Part shown: positions 34,206 through 42,958 of the stretch, one piece after another
Layout of the letters: each line of letters opens with the position of its first letter
How positions within the stretch are numbered: the first letter of the stretch is position 1
Source of the DNA: Actinoplanes missouriensis 431
Lineage (GTDB): Bacteria; Actinomycetota; Actinomycetes; Mycobacteriales; Micromonosporaceae
NCBI RefSeq assembly: GCF_000284295.1
Contig: NC_017093.1
Coordinates: forward strand, 8,494,001-8,558,000
Reading direction: 5' to 3'
DNA: 64,000 nucleotides
Made by a program: the position numbers and the translations under genes
Notes under the pieces: generated by a model
Told to the model about the DNA's origin: nothing
The model's input: the letters and a program-made list of their open reading frames with translations, nothing else
The model's database searches: none

Positions 34206-35048
34206 TTGTTCCCCTCGGTCGTACCGTCACTCTCGCAGCTACCGTATCGAGTCGCGCTCAGCCTCTGCGCACCTATGCCATGCGTGGCCAGCAAGCCCTC
34301 GCTCGGGCAACCCGCCCAAACCAACAAGACCCAACCGTGGCCTCTGCGACCACACAGCACACCAAACAGGCTTCCATAACTTCTTTCCGCAGCAGAAACC
34401 TGGCTTGATTGCGCAAGAGACGAAAACCATCCGCTAGCAGCGCAGTCAAACTCCCGCGGGAGGCGGTCGATAAAAAGATCATTCCCCTGAAAATCTCATA
34501 TGACCTAAACCTCATCATCAACAACTGGCTAGAACAAGTCACCCATTTGACGGACACACTGATGGGTGCCATCGAATATTCTCAGGCAGAGAAACAGGGT
34601 CAGGTACAGAACATCTGCCACCTCAACACCCAGCAGCGCCGCGATGCTGGGCCGCGAGATAAGACATCTGGAAACCGGGGTATTCCTTCTCGCGAATCTG
34701 AGTCTTTGTTTATGGTGGATGCAGTCACCGCAGATGGCCGGCGGATAGATACTAGGAAGCCCACCTGACAGCAGCCCAGAGGGCACAGGTGATGGCAACT
34801 CCTCCCGGCAGGCAACCGGGGACGTTCGCCCGAGGCGCACCCGACCGTATGGATACCATCCGCCTCGGACGGTCACCTGTTCGCACCGTAACGCTTGAGG
34901 CGACACTTCGTTACAAGGCGTAGCCGGCTGCCACGAAGGGTAGGCATCACGTGCGGTATATGATTGGATCGGTCACAGACTGGCGTTACGCCTCGTCAGT
35001 TCGCCATTGCAGATATAAGCTGCAACGATGATCGGCGATGGAGGGCGC
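34206..35048. other. non-coding left flank of the defence island
   Basis: About 840 bp with visibly lower GC than the surroundings and many codons rare in this genome. Several short frames exist on both strands (for example 34409-34768 and 34529-34906, which overlap antisense) but none has a convincing ribosome site or family motif. It may be a decayed gene or integration junction. No tRNA or att repeat is evident. Confidence 0.5.
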
Positions 35049-36191
35049 ATGGAAACCGAGGCTATCAATGCCGCAGAATTCTTCGCCGGGATTGGCCTTG
35101 TACGTACGGCTTTGGAGCCTCTTGGAGTCAAGGTCGTGTGGGCCAACGACATCAAGCAAGCGAAATACGAAGCGTATCGCGCGAACTATCCAGATGCAGA
35201 AAAGCATTTCAAGGTTGATGATATCCGCAATGTGGTAGGCGATCAATTGAAGACGTTGTCAAGACTCGAGCTGGCAACGAGCAGCTTCCCCTGCATCGAC
35301 CTTTCCCTCGCAGGCAACCGGCGTGGATTGGTGGGAGAGCAGTCTGGCATGTTCTGGCAATTCGCGCGCGTTCTTGACGAGATGTCAGAGGAAATCCGTC
35401 CTCGCGTAGTGCTGCTCGAAAATGTCCATGGGTTCGCTACCAGCCATGGCGGGCAGGACTTGACAGATGCACTCGCACGATTGTCACAACTAGGGTACTC
35501 GCTCGACGTGCTCGCCATCGACGCTAAGCACTTCGTTCCGCAGTCGCGGCCTCGTATGTTCATCGTAGGCGTGCTGCCAGCAGATTTGCCAAATAATGCG
35601 CACGTCGGCGTGCCAGTGGTTAGCGACGTTCGGCCGGCCTGGGTCACAGCGATCCACGCCAAGAACCAAGACAAGATCAAGATGCACTACCTCGACCTAC
35701 CCGACCTGCCGGTAGGGCCGACAGATTTGAGCGGCGTGATCGAGTATGGAGCCCCCGAGAGTCTCTGGTGGGATCAGCAACGCGTCAAGGCGTTTGTGGA
35801 TTCATTGAGCGACGGCCAAAGGCTCCGTTTCGAAGCGTTACGAACCTCAGATGCCCTCTCCTATCGGACTGCCTACCGGCGCACTCGGCAAGGCGTATCG
35901 ATGTGGGAGCTTCGACGCGATGCCATCGCCGGCTGCCTACGAACGACCGGAGGAGGATCGAGCAAGCAGGCGCTAGTTGAACTTGGGTTCGGCCGTGAGC
36001 CTCGTGTACGATGGATGACCCCTCGCGAGTACGCTAACTTGATGGGTGCAACCGAATATAGACTCATCGCTGGAACGCCAAACCAGCAACTGTTCGGTTT
36101 TGGTGATGCCGTTGTCGTGGACGTCGTTCGATGGATTGGCAAGCATTATCTGTTGCCCGTATTGCGACCAGACAATAAGGCTGGAAACTAA
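35049..36191 (+). CDS. DNA (cytosine-5) methyltransferase
   Basis: A 380-aa m5C methyltransferase. Ordered motifs: I AAEFFAGIGLVRTAL, IV SSFPCIDLSLAGNRRG (catalytic Pro-Cys), VI VVLLENVHGF, VIII HFVPQSRPRMFIVG, and IX-X WMTPREYANLMG with FGFGDAVVVDVV. The target-recognition region between VIII and IX holds SYRTAYRRTRQGVSM and GGGSSKQALVELG. The specificity cannot be read. ATG 35049 follows GGAGGG; ATG 35028 is possible. Codon use is visibly less GC-biased than the chromosome, implying transfer. It protects DNA from the nuclease encoded downstream. Confidence 0.93.
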   Translation: METEAINAAEFFAGIGLVRTALEPLGVKVVWANDIKQAKYEAYRANYPDAEKHFKVDDIRNVVGDQLKTLSRLELATSSFPCIDLSLAGNRRGLVGEQSGMFWQFARVLDEMSEEIRPRVVLLENVHGFATSHGGQDLTDALARLSQLGYSLDVLAIDAKHFVPQSRPRMFIVGVLPADLPNNAHVGVPVVSDVRPAWVTAIHAKNQDKIKMHYLDLPDLPVGPTDLSGVIEYGAPESLWWDQQRVKAFVDSLSDGQRLRFEALRTSDALSYRTAYRRTRQGVSMWELRRDAIAGCLRTTGGGSSKQALVELGFGREPRVRWMTPREYANLMGATEYRLIAGTPNQQLFGFGDAVVVDVVRWIGKHYLLPVLRPDNKAGN

Positions 36192-36297
36192 TTGCCCGGC
36201 TTGTGCAGGGAAAACCAACCCCGCGCTATCCACGACAGCACCAATCCCGTGGCAGGGCCCTCAGCAGCATTGCTTCTTCGAGACCCGATAAGGCGTC

Positions 36298-36726
36298 ATG
36301 GCTCCAAATAAATTGCCAGCGGTTCCGCCCCCGTCTCGCGCCACGAAGTCAATGAAGGCGAATCGGAGCTCGGGCACTAAGCCCGAGCTTGCCCTACGGC
36401 GGGAGCTGTTCCGGCAAGGTCTTCGATATCGCGTGGGCCTACAAATTTCGTTGCGTGATAGAAAAGTACGCCCTGACGTCGTTTTCCCTCGACGCAGGGT
36501 TGCAGTATTTTTAGACGGCTGTTTTTGGCATGGCTGTCCCATACATGGGAGAATGCCCGCCGACCCAACCGGATATTGGCACGCCAAGATCGAAGGAAAC
36601 AGAAATCGCGATGCGGTCGTAGACATTCAGTTGAATGACGCGGGGTGGGCAGTTATACGAGTATGGGAGCATGAGTCGGCAACCGAGGGTGCCGCCCGCA
36701 TCAAATCCCTAGTCCTTTGCCGTTAA
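36298..36726 (+). CDS. vsr: very short patch repair endonuclease
   Basis: A 142-aa Vsr nuclease that nicks 5' of T:G mismatches arising by deamination of 5-methylcytosine. Typical motifs: RSSGTKPELALRRELFRQGLRYRV, RKVRPDVVFPRRRVAVFLDGCFWHGCP (zinc Cys/His and catalytic Asp), YWHAKIEGNRNRD, WAVIRVWEHE. Its place right after the m5C methyltransferase is the usual one, and confirms that the methyltransferase makes 5mC. Confidence 0.93.
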   Translation: MAPNKLPAVPPPSRATKSMKANRSSGTKPELALRRELFRQGLRYRVGLQISLRDRKVRPDVVFPRRRVAVFLDGCFWHGCPIHGRMPADPTGYWHAKIEGNRNRDAVVDIQLNDAGWAVIRVWEHESATEGAARIKSLVLCR

Positions 36727-36982
36727 GAGTTAAGAACGCACTTGAACGGCCAGGGATAGCCTTCACCTCGAGGCAAGAAGGGCACCCTTCCTTACGACAC
36801 TCTTCAAGGATCGTGTGTGGACGGCTGGCTGGACGACAGCCATGGTGGGCCAAGGCTTGCGCATCGTGCAGGTCCTTCCCACGCAGAGAACCTCTCATAC
36901 AGCCCGCCTTCCATGCTTCGCCATTGCCCCGTATACTGGCCAGCCGATGAAATAGATGACTCGGATTTCAGAGGTGTGTAAA

Positions 36983-37768
36983 GTGGCCAGCCGCGGCATC
37001 GCTTCTTACAATCAGCCGGATCACCAACTGCCATCACGGGCATCGCTGCCGACTGCCTTTGTCCAAGGGTTCCGCCGCCTATTGAAAAGCGCGATGAGCA
37101 CCGTCGACCCGGCAAGCAACAAGCGGCTGGGGAACTGTATTGGCGTATACGCCTTCTACGACTACGACGGCGAGCCTATTTATGTCGGTCAAACCTGGCT
37201 GAAGTTCACCGACCGAATCGGCCGACACCTAACCAGTCAGCGAAGCGATACTCTGGCATATCGGATCCTCGATCCTTTTGAGGTTGCCGCAGTGGAGTTG
37301 TGGCCAACAGAGTATCTGCGTGACGATCCAAACAAGCAAGAAAAACTTAACGAAATCGAGTTCTCCGCATACCGTAGAGCGATTGATGACTCGAAGTACA
37401 AAGCGATTCTCAATGAGAAGATTCCGCCCCCGTCTGACTTCGTAAGACTGCCACCCTCTTATCGTTTCAACTTGATCCCCGGAGAATTGCGGGAAGAACG
37501 CGAACATCCAGACGTACGTATCGCCCGTCGCGCTGAGACCTTGTCCAGAGTGGCGGCCGTTGCCCATGAACGCGGCGAAGTTTCGGCCGGTTTACGCCGC
37601 GTCATCGTTATCCAAGCAGTCCGCTTAGCTGACTTGGCCGCGGCCCGCTTGGCGTACGCAGAAGGCCGGCGCAGACCCTCTCCGGGCGCAATCAACGTAC
37701 AAGAGCTAGTTGGAAACGTTCTCGAAGACTCCGACTCCGACTCGGATGAGGTCAACGACGACTTCTGA
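36983..37768 (+). CDS. GIY-YIG nuclease, probable type II restriction enzyme
   Basis: A 261-aa protein with a GIY-YIG domain: GVYAFYDYDGEPIYVGQTWLKFTDRIGRHL (GVY..YVG, Arg of the third motif) and an Asn/Glu region ELWPTEYLRDDPNKQEKLNEIE with the metal Glu. The context next to an m5C methyltransferase and vsr resembles Eco29kI-type restriction enzymes. The C-terminus is helical and ends in an acidic Ser/Asp tract (DSDSDSDEVNDD). Start is probably GTG 36983 (GAGGTG upstream); ATG 36956 is an alternative. Low GC like its neighbours. Confidence 0.8.
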   Translation: MASRGIASYNQPDHQLPSRASLPTAFVQGFRRLLKSAMSTVDPASNKRLGNCIGVYAFYDYDGEPIYVGQTWLKFTDRIGRHLTSQRSDTLAYRILDPFEVAAVELWPTEYLRDDPNKQEKLNEIEFSAYRRAIDDSKYKAILNEKIPPPSDFVRLPPSYRFNLIPGELREEREHPDVRIARRAETLSRVAAVAHERGEVSAGLRRVIVIQAVRLADLAAARLAYAEGRRRPSPGAINVQELVGNVLEDSDSDSDEVNDDF

Positions 37769-37918
37769 GCTCAAAACCCTCCGTCTGCGCAGCAGGACCA
37801 ACAGGGCGGTCCTCCGGTGACCACAGCGTTGTTGCTGCTGGCTGCTCCGGACTCGACGCTGAGTGGGGATCATCTACGCTGACATCGATCAACTCAGCTC
37901 GTTCTGGTGAAGGGCTCG

Positions 37919-38890
37919 ATGCGCACAGCAGCGGACTACCTCGCGATCACCCCCTCTGACGCGCGGGCGCAGTGGCGTTCCATCGCAGATCGTTCGTATC
38001 CGGACCCGGGCCGCAGGCAGGTCGTCTTCACCCCGGTGGAGACGTTGCTGTGCCTGGCTGCGAGTTTGATGGTCGATCACAGTCGCTATGGCAGCTCATC
38101 GGCGCACCGCGCGGAAGAGCCCGTCCCGACTCTGGCGCGGCTGTTCAAGCGACCCAATACCAGCGTCCTGGCGAAGATGGCGAATCTCGACGGCAGCCGC
38201 AGCCACGGCGCTCGCCATGAGACCGAGGTCGCTGCCAGGCTGCTCAGCAGCAGCGGTGACCTGGCTGCCGTCTATCGACTCGTTGTCCGCGCGGCCCGGG
38301 ATGCCGGGATCAATGACGACGACCTTCCCGACTTCCTGTATCTCGAACACGACGACGCTCCGTTGATTTTTCTGGGCCAGGACGAGTTGGAGTCGGACGA
38401 CGTCGCGGGGGTAGTGCGAAAGGAGCGCCCCAGCGTTCGAGATCAACTAACTGAGCAGCTTCTGATGGCCTCGGTTCGTATCGGGCAGCACCGGTTCGCG
38501 CGCGACGTGCTCCGCAATCACGGACACCGCTGCGTGTTCTGCGGTTTGTCGGTGACCGTCAATGACCGTCAGGCATCTCGGATGCTGGTCGCCTCACACA
38601 TCAAGCCGTGGCGAGAGTGCGACTCTCGAGAACGCCTTGACGTCACCAACGGATTGACGGCGTGCCCTACACACGATGTGGCGTTCGACACCGGCCTCAT
38701 CACCGTGAACGGCGGACTCCGCATCCACGTCCGCCCCGAGCTGGAGGACGCAGCCGCGTCCAACCCCGCCGCCTATGCGGCGTTCGGCCGCCCGCCGCTC
38801 GCCGAGCGCCTCCTTCTTCCACCACACGCGCTTCCTCCGCAACGTGGCTATCTGGATTGGCATTGGAATCGGATCTATAACCAGAGCTAG
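37919..38890 (+). CDS. HNH endonuclease, restriction-associated
   Basis: A 323-aa protein with a C-terminal HNH domain: HRCVFCGLSVT (zinc Cys), ASRMLVASHIKPWREC, NGLTACPTHDVAFDTGLITV. The SHIKPW and NGLxxCPxHDxxFD patterns define a group of predicted restriction endonucleases. The N-terminal 200 residues, VFTPVETLLCLAASLMVDHSRYG and onward, may recognise DNA. It may be a second or modification-dependent nuclease of the island. ATG 37919 follows GAAGGG. The stop TAG is part of the CTAG target duplication of the neighbouring insertion sequence. Confidence 0.85.
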   Translation: MRTAADYLAITPSDARAQWRSIADRSYPDPGRRQVVFTPVETLLCLAASLMVDHSRYGSSSAHRAEEPVPTLARLFKRPNTSVLAKMANLDGSRSHGARHETEVAARLLSSSGDLAAVYRLVVRAARDAGINDDDLPDFLYLEHDDAPLIFLGQDELESDDVAGVVRKERPSVRDQLTEQLLMASVRIGQHRFARDVLRNHGHRCVFCGLSVTVNDRQASRMLVASHIKPWRECDSRERLDVTNGLTACPTHDVAFDTGLITVNGGLRIHVRPELEDAAASNPAAYAAFGRPPLAERLLLPPHALPPQRGYLDWHWNRIYNQS

Positions 38891-40329
38891 TAGTGCTTTG
38901 TCATGATCCGCGTCGGCGGGCTCGTTTCCGTTGCGGGAACGGGGTTCGGCAGGTCGGGCATGCGCCGATGAGGTAGACGAGCAGGAGTTGCAGGCGTCGG
39001 AGTACGGCGTAGAGGGTCATTCCGGCGCATGGGTTTTTGGGTCGAGGCGTTGCAGGGTGAGGAAGATGTGTGCCGCGGAGACGAGGGTGACGTGGTGGTG
39101 CCATCCCTGCCAGGTGCGGCCTTCGTAGTGGTCGAGGCCGAGACCGGTCTTGACTTCGCGGTAGTCGTGTTCGATGCGCCAGCGCAGTTTCGCCCAGCGG
39201 ATCAGGGTGCGTCTCGCGGTCCGGGCGGGTAGGTCAGAGAGCCAGTACTTGATCGGCTCCGGGTTGCCGGGCGGCCATTCGGCGATGAGCCAGGCCTCAG
39301 GTAGGTCCTCGCCGCGGTGCGCGGACAGCAGGGTTCGCCCGGCCGGACGGACCCGGGTGAACACGAAGTGCGAGGACATCAGGAGCGGACGGCCGCCGCG
39401 GCTGCGGGAGCCGGGTCGCCAGGTCACTCTCCGGGCTTTGCCGGTGCCGGTGGTGATCAGTTCGGTGAGGGTCGGCGCCGGCTGCTGGTAGCGGGGCGTG
39501 GGATAGGAGCCGACGCCGGCGTAGTCCCCGGCCGTGCGGATCGTCGAGGCCGGGTAAGCGGTGAGCCTGCCGCTGACCTGCACCAGGTGGGGCAGCCCGC
39601 GTTCGGTCAGGGCGAGGCGGAACTCTGCGGCGTCGCCGTAGCCGCAGTCGGCCACGATCAGCGGCGGGCGATGTCCCCATCGCAGCAGTTCGTCGATCAT
39701 GTCCAGGGCGAGGCGCCACTTCTCCCGATGGGTCACGTCGTCGCTGATCCCGGCGCGGCGGCGACGGTTGTGGACATCGCTGGTGGCCTTGGGTGAGGCG
39801 GGATCCCAGGACTCCGGCAGAAACAGTCGCCAGTCCACGGGGCAGGATGCGGTGTCGGTGACCATGCTGACGCTTACGGCGATCTGGCAGTTGGTGACCT
39901 TGCCCGCGGTGCCGGTGTACTGCCGGGCCACACACGGCGAAGCGGTGCCGCATTTGAGCAGGCCGGTGTCGTCGATGGCCCATGCCGTCGGGACGATCGC
40001 CTGGTCGGCCAGCGCGGCGATCCGTCGCCGGACCGGCTCGACCTGCCACGGACTGTTGGTCACGAAGTGGTTCAACGCCTGCTCATGCACGCCCTGCAGC
40101 CGAGCGGCCATCGGCTGGATCGACTTACGCCGTCCGTCGATCATCAGCCCTTGCAGATACGCGGCCGCACGATCCTGCCAGCCGGCCCTGGTCAGCGAGG
40201 CGAACACGTCCGACGCGAACTCGGCCAAGTCGTCACGCAACCGGTCAGCCTCAGCAACGTCCATACCTCAACGACAGCAACCCACCGTCAACAAGTCACC
40301 ATCAGCCACTCGAAAGTGACAAAGCACTA
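38891..40329 (-). mobile_element. IS701-family insertion sequence, 1439 bp
   Basis: Ends are 13-bp perfect inverted repeats TAGTGCTTTGTCA (38891-38903) and TGACAAAGCACTA (40317-40329). They are flanked by direct CTAG at 38887-38890 and 40330-40333, the 4-bp YTAR-type duplication of this family. The single transposase gene is intact, so the element may be active. It landed on the last bases of the HNH gene, preserving its stop codon. Confidence 0.93.
39017..40264 (-). CDS. IS701-family transposase
   Basis: A 415-aa DDE transposase. Landmarks: AWAIDDTGLLKCGTASPCVARQYTG (first Asp), PPLIVADCGYGDAAEFRLAL (second Asp), LRWRIEHDYREVKTGLGLDHYEGR (Glu with the YREVK-type C1 signature). Complete from ATG 40264 to its stop, with no frameshift. 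It occupies nearly the whole element; 126 bp after the stop lead to the left inverted repeat. Confidence 0.95.
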   Translation of the reverse strand: MDVAEADRLRDDLAEFASDVFASLTRAGWQDRAAAYLQGLMIDGRRKSIQPMAARLQGVHEQALNHFVTNSPWQVEPVRRRIAALADQAIVPTAWAIDDTGLLKCGTASPCVARQYTGTAGKVTNCQIAVSVSMVTDTASCPVDWRLFLPESWDPASPKATSDVHNRRRRAGISDDVTHREKWRLALDMIDELLRWGHRPPLIVADCGYGDAAEFRLALTERGLPHLVQVSGRLTAYPASTIRTAGDYAGVGSYPTPRYQQPAPTLTELITTGTGKARRVTWRPGSRSRGGRPLLMSSHFVFTRVRPAGRTLLSAHRGEDLPEAWLIAEWPPGNPEPIKYWLSDLPARTARRTLIRWAKLRWRIEHDYREVKTGLGLDHYEGRTWQGWHHHVTLVSAAHIFLTLQRLDPKTHAPE

Positions 40330-40350
40330 CTAGTTGTACCTGACAAAATG

Positions 40351-40384
40351 AAGCCGCCCGGTCGCGTCGGCGACCGGGCGGCTT
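40351..40384 (-). terminator. bidirectional terminator after MFS exporter
   Basis: Perfect 15-bp stem AAGCCGCCCGGTCGC / GCGACCGGGCGGCTT, 17 bp past the MFS stop. The minus strand continues CATTTTGTC, the plus strand TGTTT. Confidence 0.85.
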
Positions 40385-40400
40385 TGTTTCGTCAGTTAGA

Positions 40401-41633
40401 TCAGGCGGGCTGTTCGACCGGGCGGCCCAGCACGAAGTTCCAGTTCAGGGAGCGGCCCTTCACCCGGGCCAGCGCCACCCCGCCCGCTACCGCGGCCGCC
40501 GTTGTCACCGCGCCGGCCAGGAGCAGGGCGCCTCGGGCGCCCATCGAGTCGCACATCCAGCCGATTGCCGGGGCGCCGACGATTCCGGAGAGGGACGACA
40601 CGATGCCGACCGTTGCCAGGACGCGGCCTCGCATGGACTCCGCCGTGTCCAGCTGGATTCGGGTGGAGACGACCGTGTCGAACACCACCGCGCCGGCCGC
40701 GATCGGGAGGATCAGGGCGGCGAAGCCGAGGACGTTCGGGGCCAGACCTGACGCGAACTGCAGGACGCTGATCAGGAAGCCGGTGCCGAGCAGCACCCGC
40801 AGCGTCGACTTGCCGCTGCCGGCCAGCAGCAGGCCGCCGGCGACCGCGCCGACCGCGAACGCCGTCGACAGCAGGCCGTAGGAGCCGGACGAGCCGCCCA
40901 GCGGGCCGGAGACCATCGCGGCCATCGACACCTGGTAATTGCGGCCGAGCGAACCCAGCACAAAGGAGAGAGCCAGGACGATCAGCACGACCGGCTGCCG
41001 GAGAACGTAGCGCAGACCGGCGATCACGCCACCGTCCGACGCGGACGCGCGGGCCAGTGAACGCATTTCACCGGTGCGCATCGCCAGCAGAGCGAAGATG
41101 ACGCCGATGTATGAGACAGCGTTGATGAGGAACAGCGCCGTTGGGCCGGTGATACCGATCAGGACACCACCCAGCGCCATTCCGCCGATGCGGCCGGCGG
41201 AGCTGAGAACCGAGCCGAGAGCGAGTGCCGAGGCCAGCGCCTCACGCGGGATCAGGGATGATCCGAATCGGCCGAGGACCGGGCCTTCGAAGGAACCGAT
41301 CACGCCCGAGGCCAGGGCCACGCCGTAGATCATCCAGTTGCCGGTCGGCAGCATCAGCGCGAGCGCCAGCAGGGCACGAATGGCCTGGCAGGCGATGAGC
41401 ATCGGGCGCGCCGGGATGCGGTCGGCGAGGGCGCCGCCCCAGCTGCCGAGCAGCAGCACGGGCAGCGACTGGAGCATGACGACGGCGCCCATCTTGGTGG
41501 CCGAACCGGTCACCGAGAGGATCACCCAGTTGAGGGCCAGCACCTGCATCCACGTTCCGCCGACCGAGACCAGATCAGCGGCCGCCCACAGACGGTAGTT
41601 GCGCTCCTTGAGCGGCGCGAACATCGGAGCCAA
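40401..41633 (-). CDS. MFS exporter, MFS_3 (EntS-like) type
   Basis: A 410-aa, 12-helix transporter: RLWAAADLVSVGGTWMQVLALNWVILSVTGSA, PVLLLGSWGGALADRIPARPMLI (motif A), and a repeat of the pattern in the second half. The type is common for siderophore or macrolide efflux. The TTG at 41633 has GGAGG 10 nt upstream; ATG 41624 would be too far. The leader carries a terminator-like hairpin directly before the ribosome site, so expression may be controlled by attenuation. Confidence 0.88.
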   Translation of the reverse strand: MAPMFAPLKERNYRLWAAADLVSVGGTWMQVLALNWVILSVTGSATKMGAVVMLQSLPVLLLGSWGGALADRIPARPMLIACQAIRALLALALMLPTGNWMIYGVALASGVIGSFEGPVLGRFGSSLIPREALASALALGSVLSSAGRIGGMALGGVLIGITGPTALFLINAVSYIGVIFALLAMRTGEMRSLARASASDGGVIAGLRYVLRQPVVLIVLALSFVLGSLGRNYQVSMAAMVSGPLGGSSGSYGLLSTAFAVGAVAGGLLLAGSGKSTLRVLLGTGFLISVLQFASGLAPNVLGFAALILPIAAGAVVFDTVVSTRIQLDTAESMRGRVLATVGIVSSLSGIVGAPAIGWMCDSMGARGALLLAGAVTTAAAVAGGVALARVKGRSLNWNFVLGRPVEQPA

Positions 41634-41649
41634 GGTGGCGGCACCTCCG

Positions 41650-41681
41650 AAAAGAAAAGCGACGCCGACTCTCGGCGTCGC
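41650..41681 (-). promoter_or_regulatory. attenuator-like hairpin in MFS leader
   Basis: Read on the minus strand: perfect stem GCGACGCCGA / TCGGCGTCGC with loop GAG, then TTTTCTTTT and at once CGGAGG, the ribosome site of the MFS gene. An alternative upstream stem (CCGGG around 41734 with CCCGG around 41698) could compete. It could also be the terminator of the upstream PQQ gene, whose stop is 130 bp away. Confidence 0.6.
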
Positions 41682-41809
41682 ATGTCTCTTCGGTCCGGGC
41701 TCGCGTTCCGCTTCGCCCCTCAGACCCGGTGCTACACAACGGCAACCGGCGTGGTTGCGCTCCTTTTCCGGTACGGGTGACAGCTACCCGAAAGCAACTG
41801 ATCCCGTTC

Positions 41810-42904
41810 TCAATGAGGCCGGTAAGCAGTGAGCTTCCCGCCGTCGACCTGATAGACAGCGCCTCCGGCGACGATGAGGTGGCCTTTGAAAACGGGTCCG
41901 GCCACCGTCCCCCGGGAGGCTTTGAGCACCGGGCCGCCCGCGTACACCAGTCCTCCGGCCCGGACCGGCTGTCCTGCCTCAACCCCGAGTGGGGTGGCCC
42001 AGAGCACTCGCCCGTTCCGGGAGTCGAGGGCTTCGACCTGGCGCTTGGCCGACCGGTAGACCCGGCGCCCGTCGGTGGCGACCAGCGTGCTCGCCTTGCC
42101 GGCCGAGGTCCAGGCCACGGCGCCGTCCGTCCCGTCGATGGCGAGCAGGTTCCGCCGCCGGTCCGTCACGTAGAAACGGTTCCCGGACGCGGCCTGCGCC
42201 GCCCAGTTCTCCAGGCGGCTCCATCGCAGGTCACCGCGGGTGACGCCGATCGCGGACGTCCCGCCGTCGGGTTGGCCGTACCCGTCGGTCTTGCGCATCA
42301 GGATCGTGCCGTTCAGCGAGACGCCGGTGCTGGACCAGCCGGGTTTGCGCCAGAGTTCCTTGCCGTCCGCGGCCCGGCGGCCGATCACCACCTCCTCGTC
42401 GGACTGCGACCACCCGGAGGTCACGATGACCCCTTGGTCGACGACGACGGAGTGGATCGGGGTGTCGGTCTCCAGCCGCCAGCGGGTCTTGCCGGTGGCC
42501 AGGTCGATCGCGGTGAGCTGCCCGTCGGGGTCGCTCATCGAGTTGCAGTCGCCGTTGGCGGCGATCAGCGACTGGTCGTTGACGGCGAGGACGGGTGTCC
42601 CGTTGTCGTCCGGGAAGTCCCAGTCGAAGCGCCAGGCCGGGCGGCCGTTCGCGGAGTCGTAGGAGGAGATGCCGCGTTTGTCGGTGACGATGACGCGACC
42701 TCCGGTGAGCAGCGGCGCGGAGAAGCCCGAGCAGCTCTCCTCGATGTCGCGCAACGGCACCGACCACTTCGCGGCGAGGTTCCGCACGCTGCCCTCATTG
42801 ATCACCGACTCGGACGGGTTGTAGTAGCTGTCCGCGGCGTCGTAGCCGGGGTGGTTCCAGGGTGTCGCGGCGAGACTCAGCGCCAGAATCCAGGATGTAA
42901 GCAC
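41810..42904 (-). CDS. exported PQQ-like beta-propeller protein
   Basis: A 364-aa protein with repeated PQQ-blade motifs: ISSYDSANGRPAWRFDW, LTAIDLATGKTRWRLET, GRRAADGKELWRKPGW, LLAIDGTDGAVAWTS, VEALDSRNGRVLWATPLG. A short hydrophobic leader (LTSWILALSLAATP) suggests export. Propellers of this class bind sugars, proteins or act as scaffolds; true PQQ binding is not evident. GTG start 13 bp after a terminator, with little room for a promoter except one overlapping the hairpin; TATGTT near 42914 may be a -10. Confidence 0.78.
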   Translation of the reverse strand: MLTSWILALSLAATPWNHPGYDAADSYYNPSESVINEGSVRNLAAKWSVPLRDIEESCSGFSAPLLTGGRVIVTDKRGISSYDSANGRPAWRFDWDFPDDNGTPVLAVNDQSLIAANGDCNSMSDPDGQLTAIDLATGKTRWRLETDTPIHSVVVDQGVIVTSGWSQSDEEVVIGRRAADGKELWRKPGWSSTGVSLNGTILMRKTDGYGQPDGGTSAIGVTRGDLRWSRLENWAAQAASGNRFYVTDRRRNLLAIDGTDGAVAWTSAGKASTLVATDGRRVYRSAKRQVEALDSRNGRVLWATPLGVEAGQPVRAGGLVYAGGPVLKASRGTVAGPVFKGHLIVAGGAVYQVDGGKLTAYRPH

Positions 42905-42916
42905 CCGAATAACATA

Positions 42917-42946
42917 AAAAGGGCGACCCTGATGGGCCGCCCTTTT
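42917..42946 (-). terminator. terminator of the LPMO-DUF305 operon
   Basis: Stem AAAAGGGCG / CGCCCTTTT, continuing on the minus strand as CCCTTTTTATG; 12 bp past the DUF305 stop. Confidence 0.8.
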
Positions 42947-42958
42947 CCCCGAAAGCCG

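Noticed and set aside
34409..34906. Overlapping small ORFs in the island flank (119 aa plus, 125 aa minus)
   Set aside because: They overlap antisense, lack ribosome sites and family motifs; neither can be preferred.
36717..36950. 77-aa ORF after vsr
   Set aside because: No ribosome site and no protein-like pattern; equally good frames exist on the other strand.
36200..38890. Abortive-infection or toxin-antitoxin module in the defence island
   Set aside because: All genes are accounted for as methyltransferase, Vsr and nucleases; no toxin or antitoxin motif seen.
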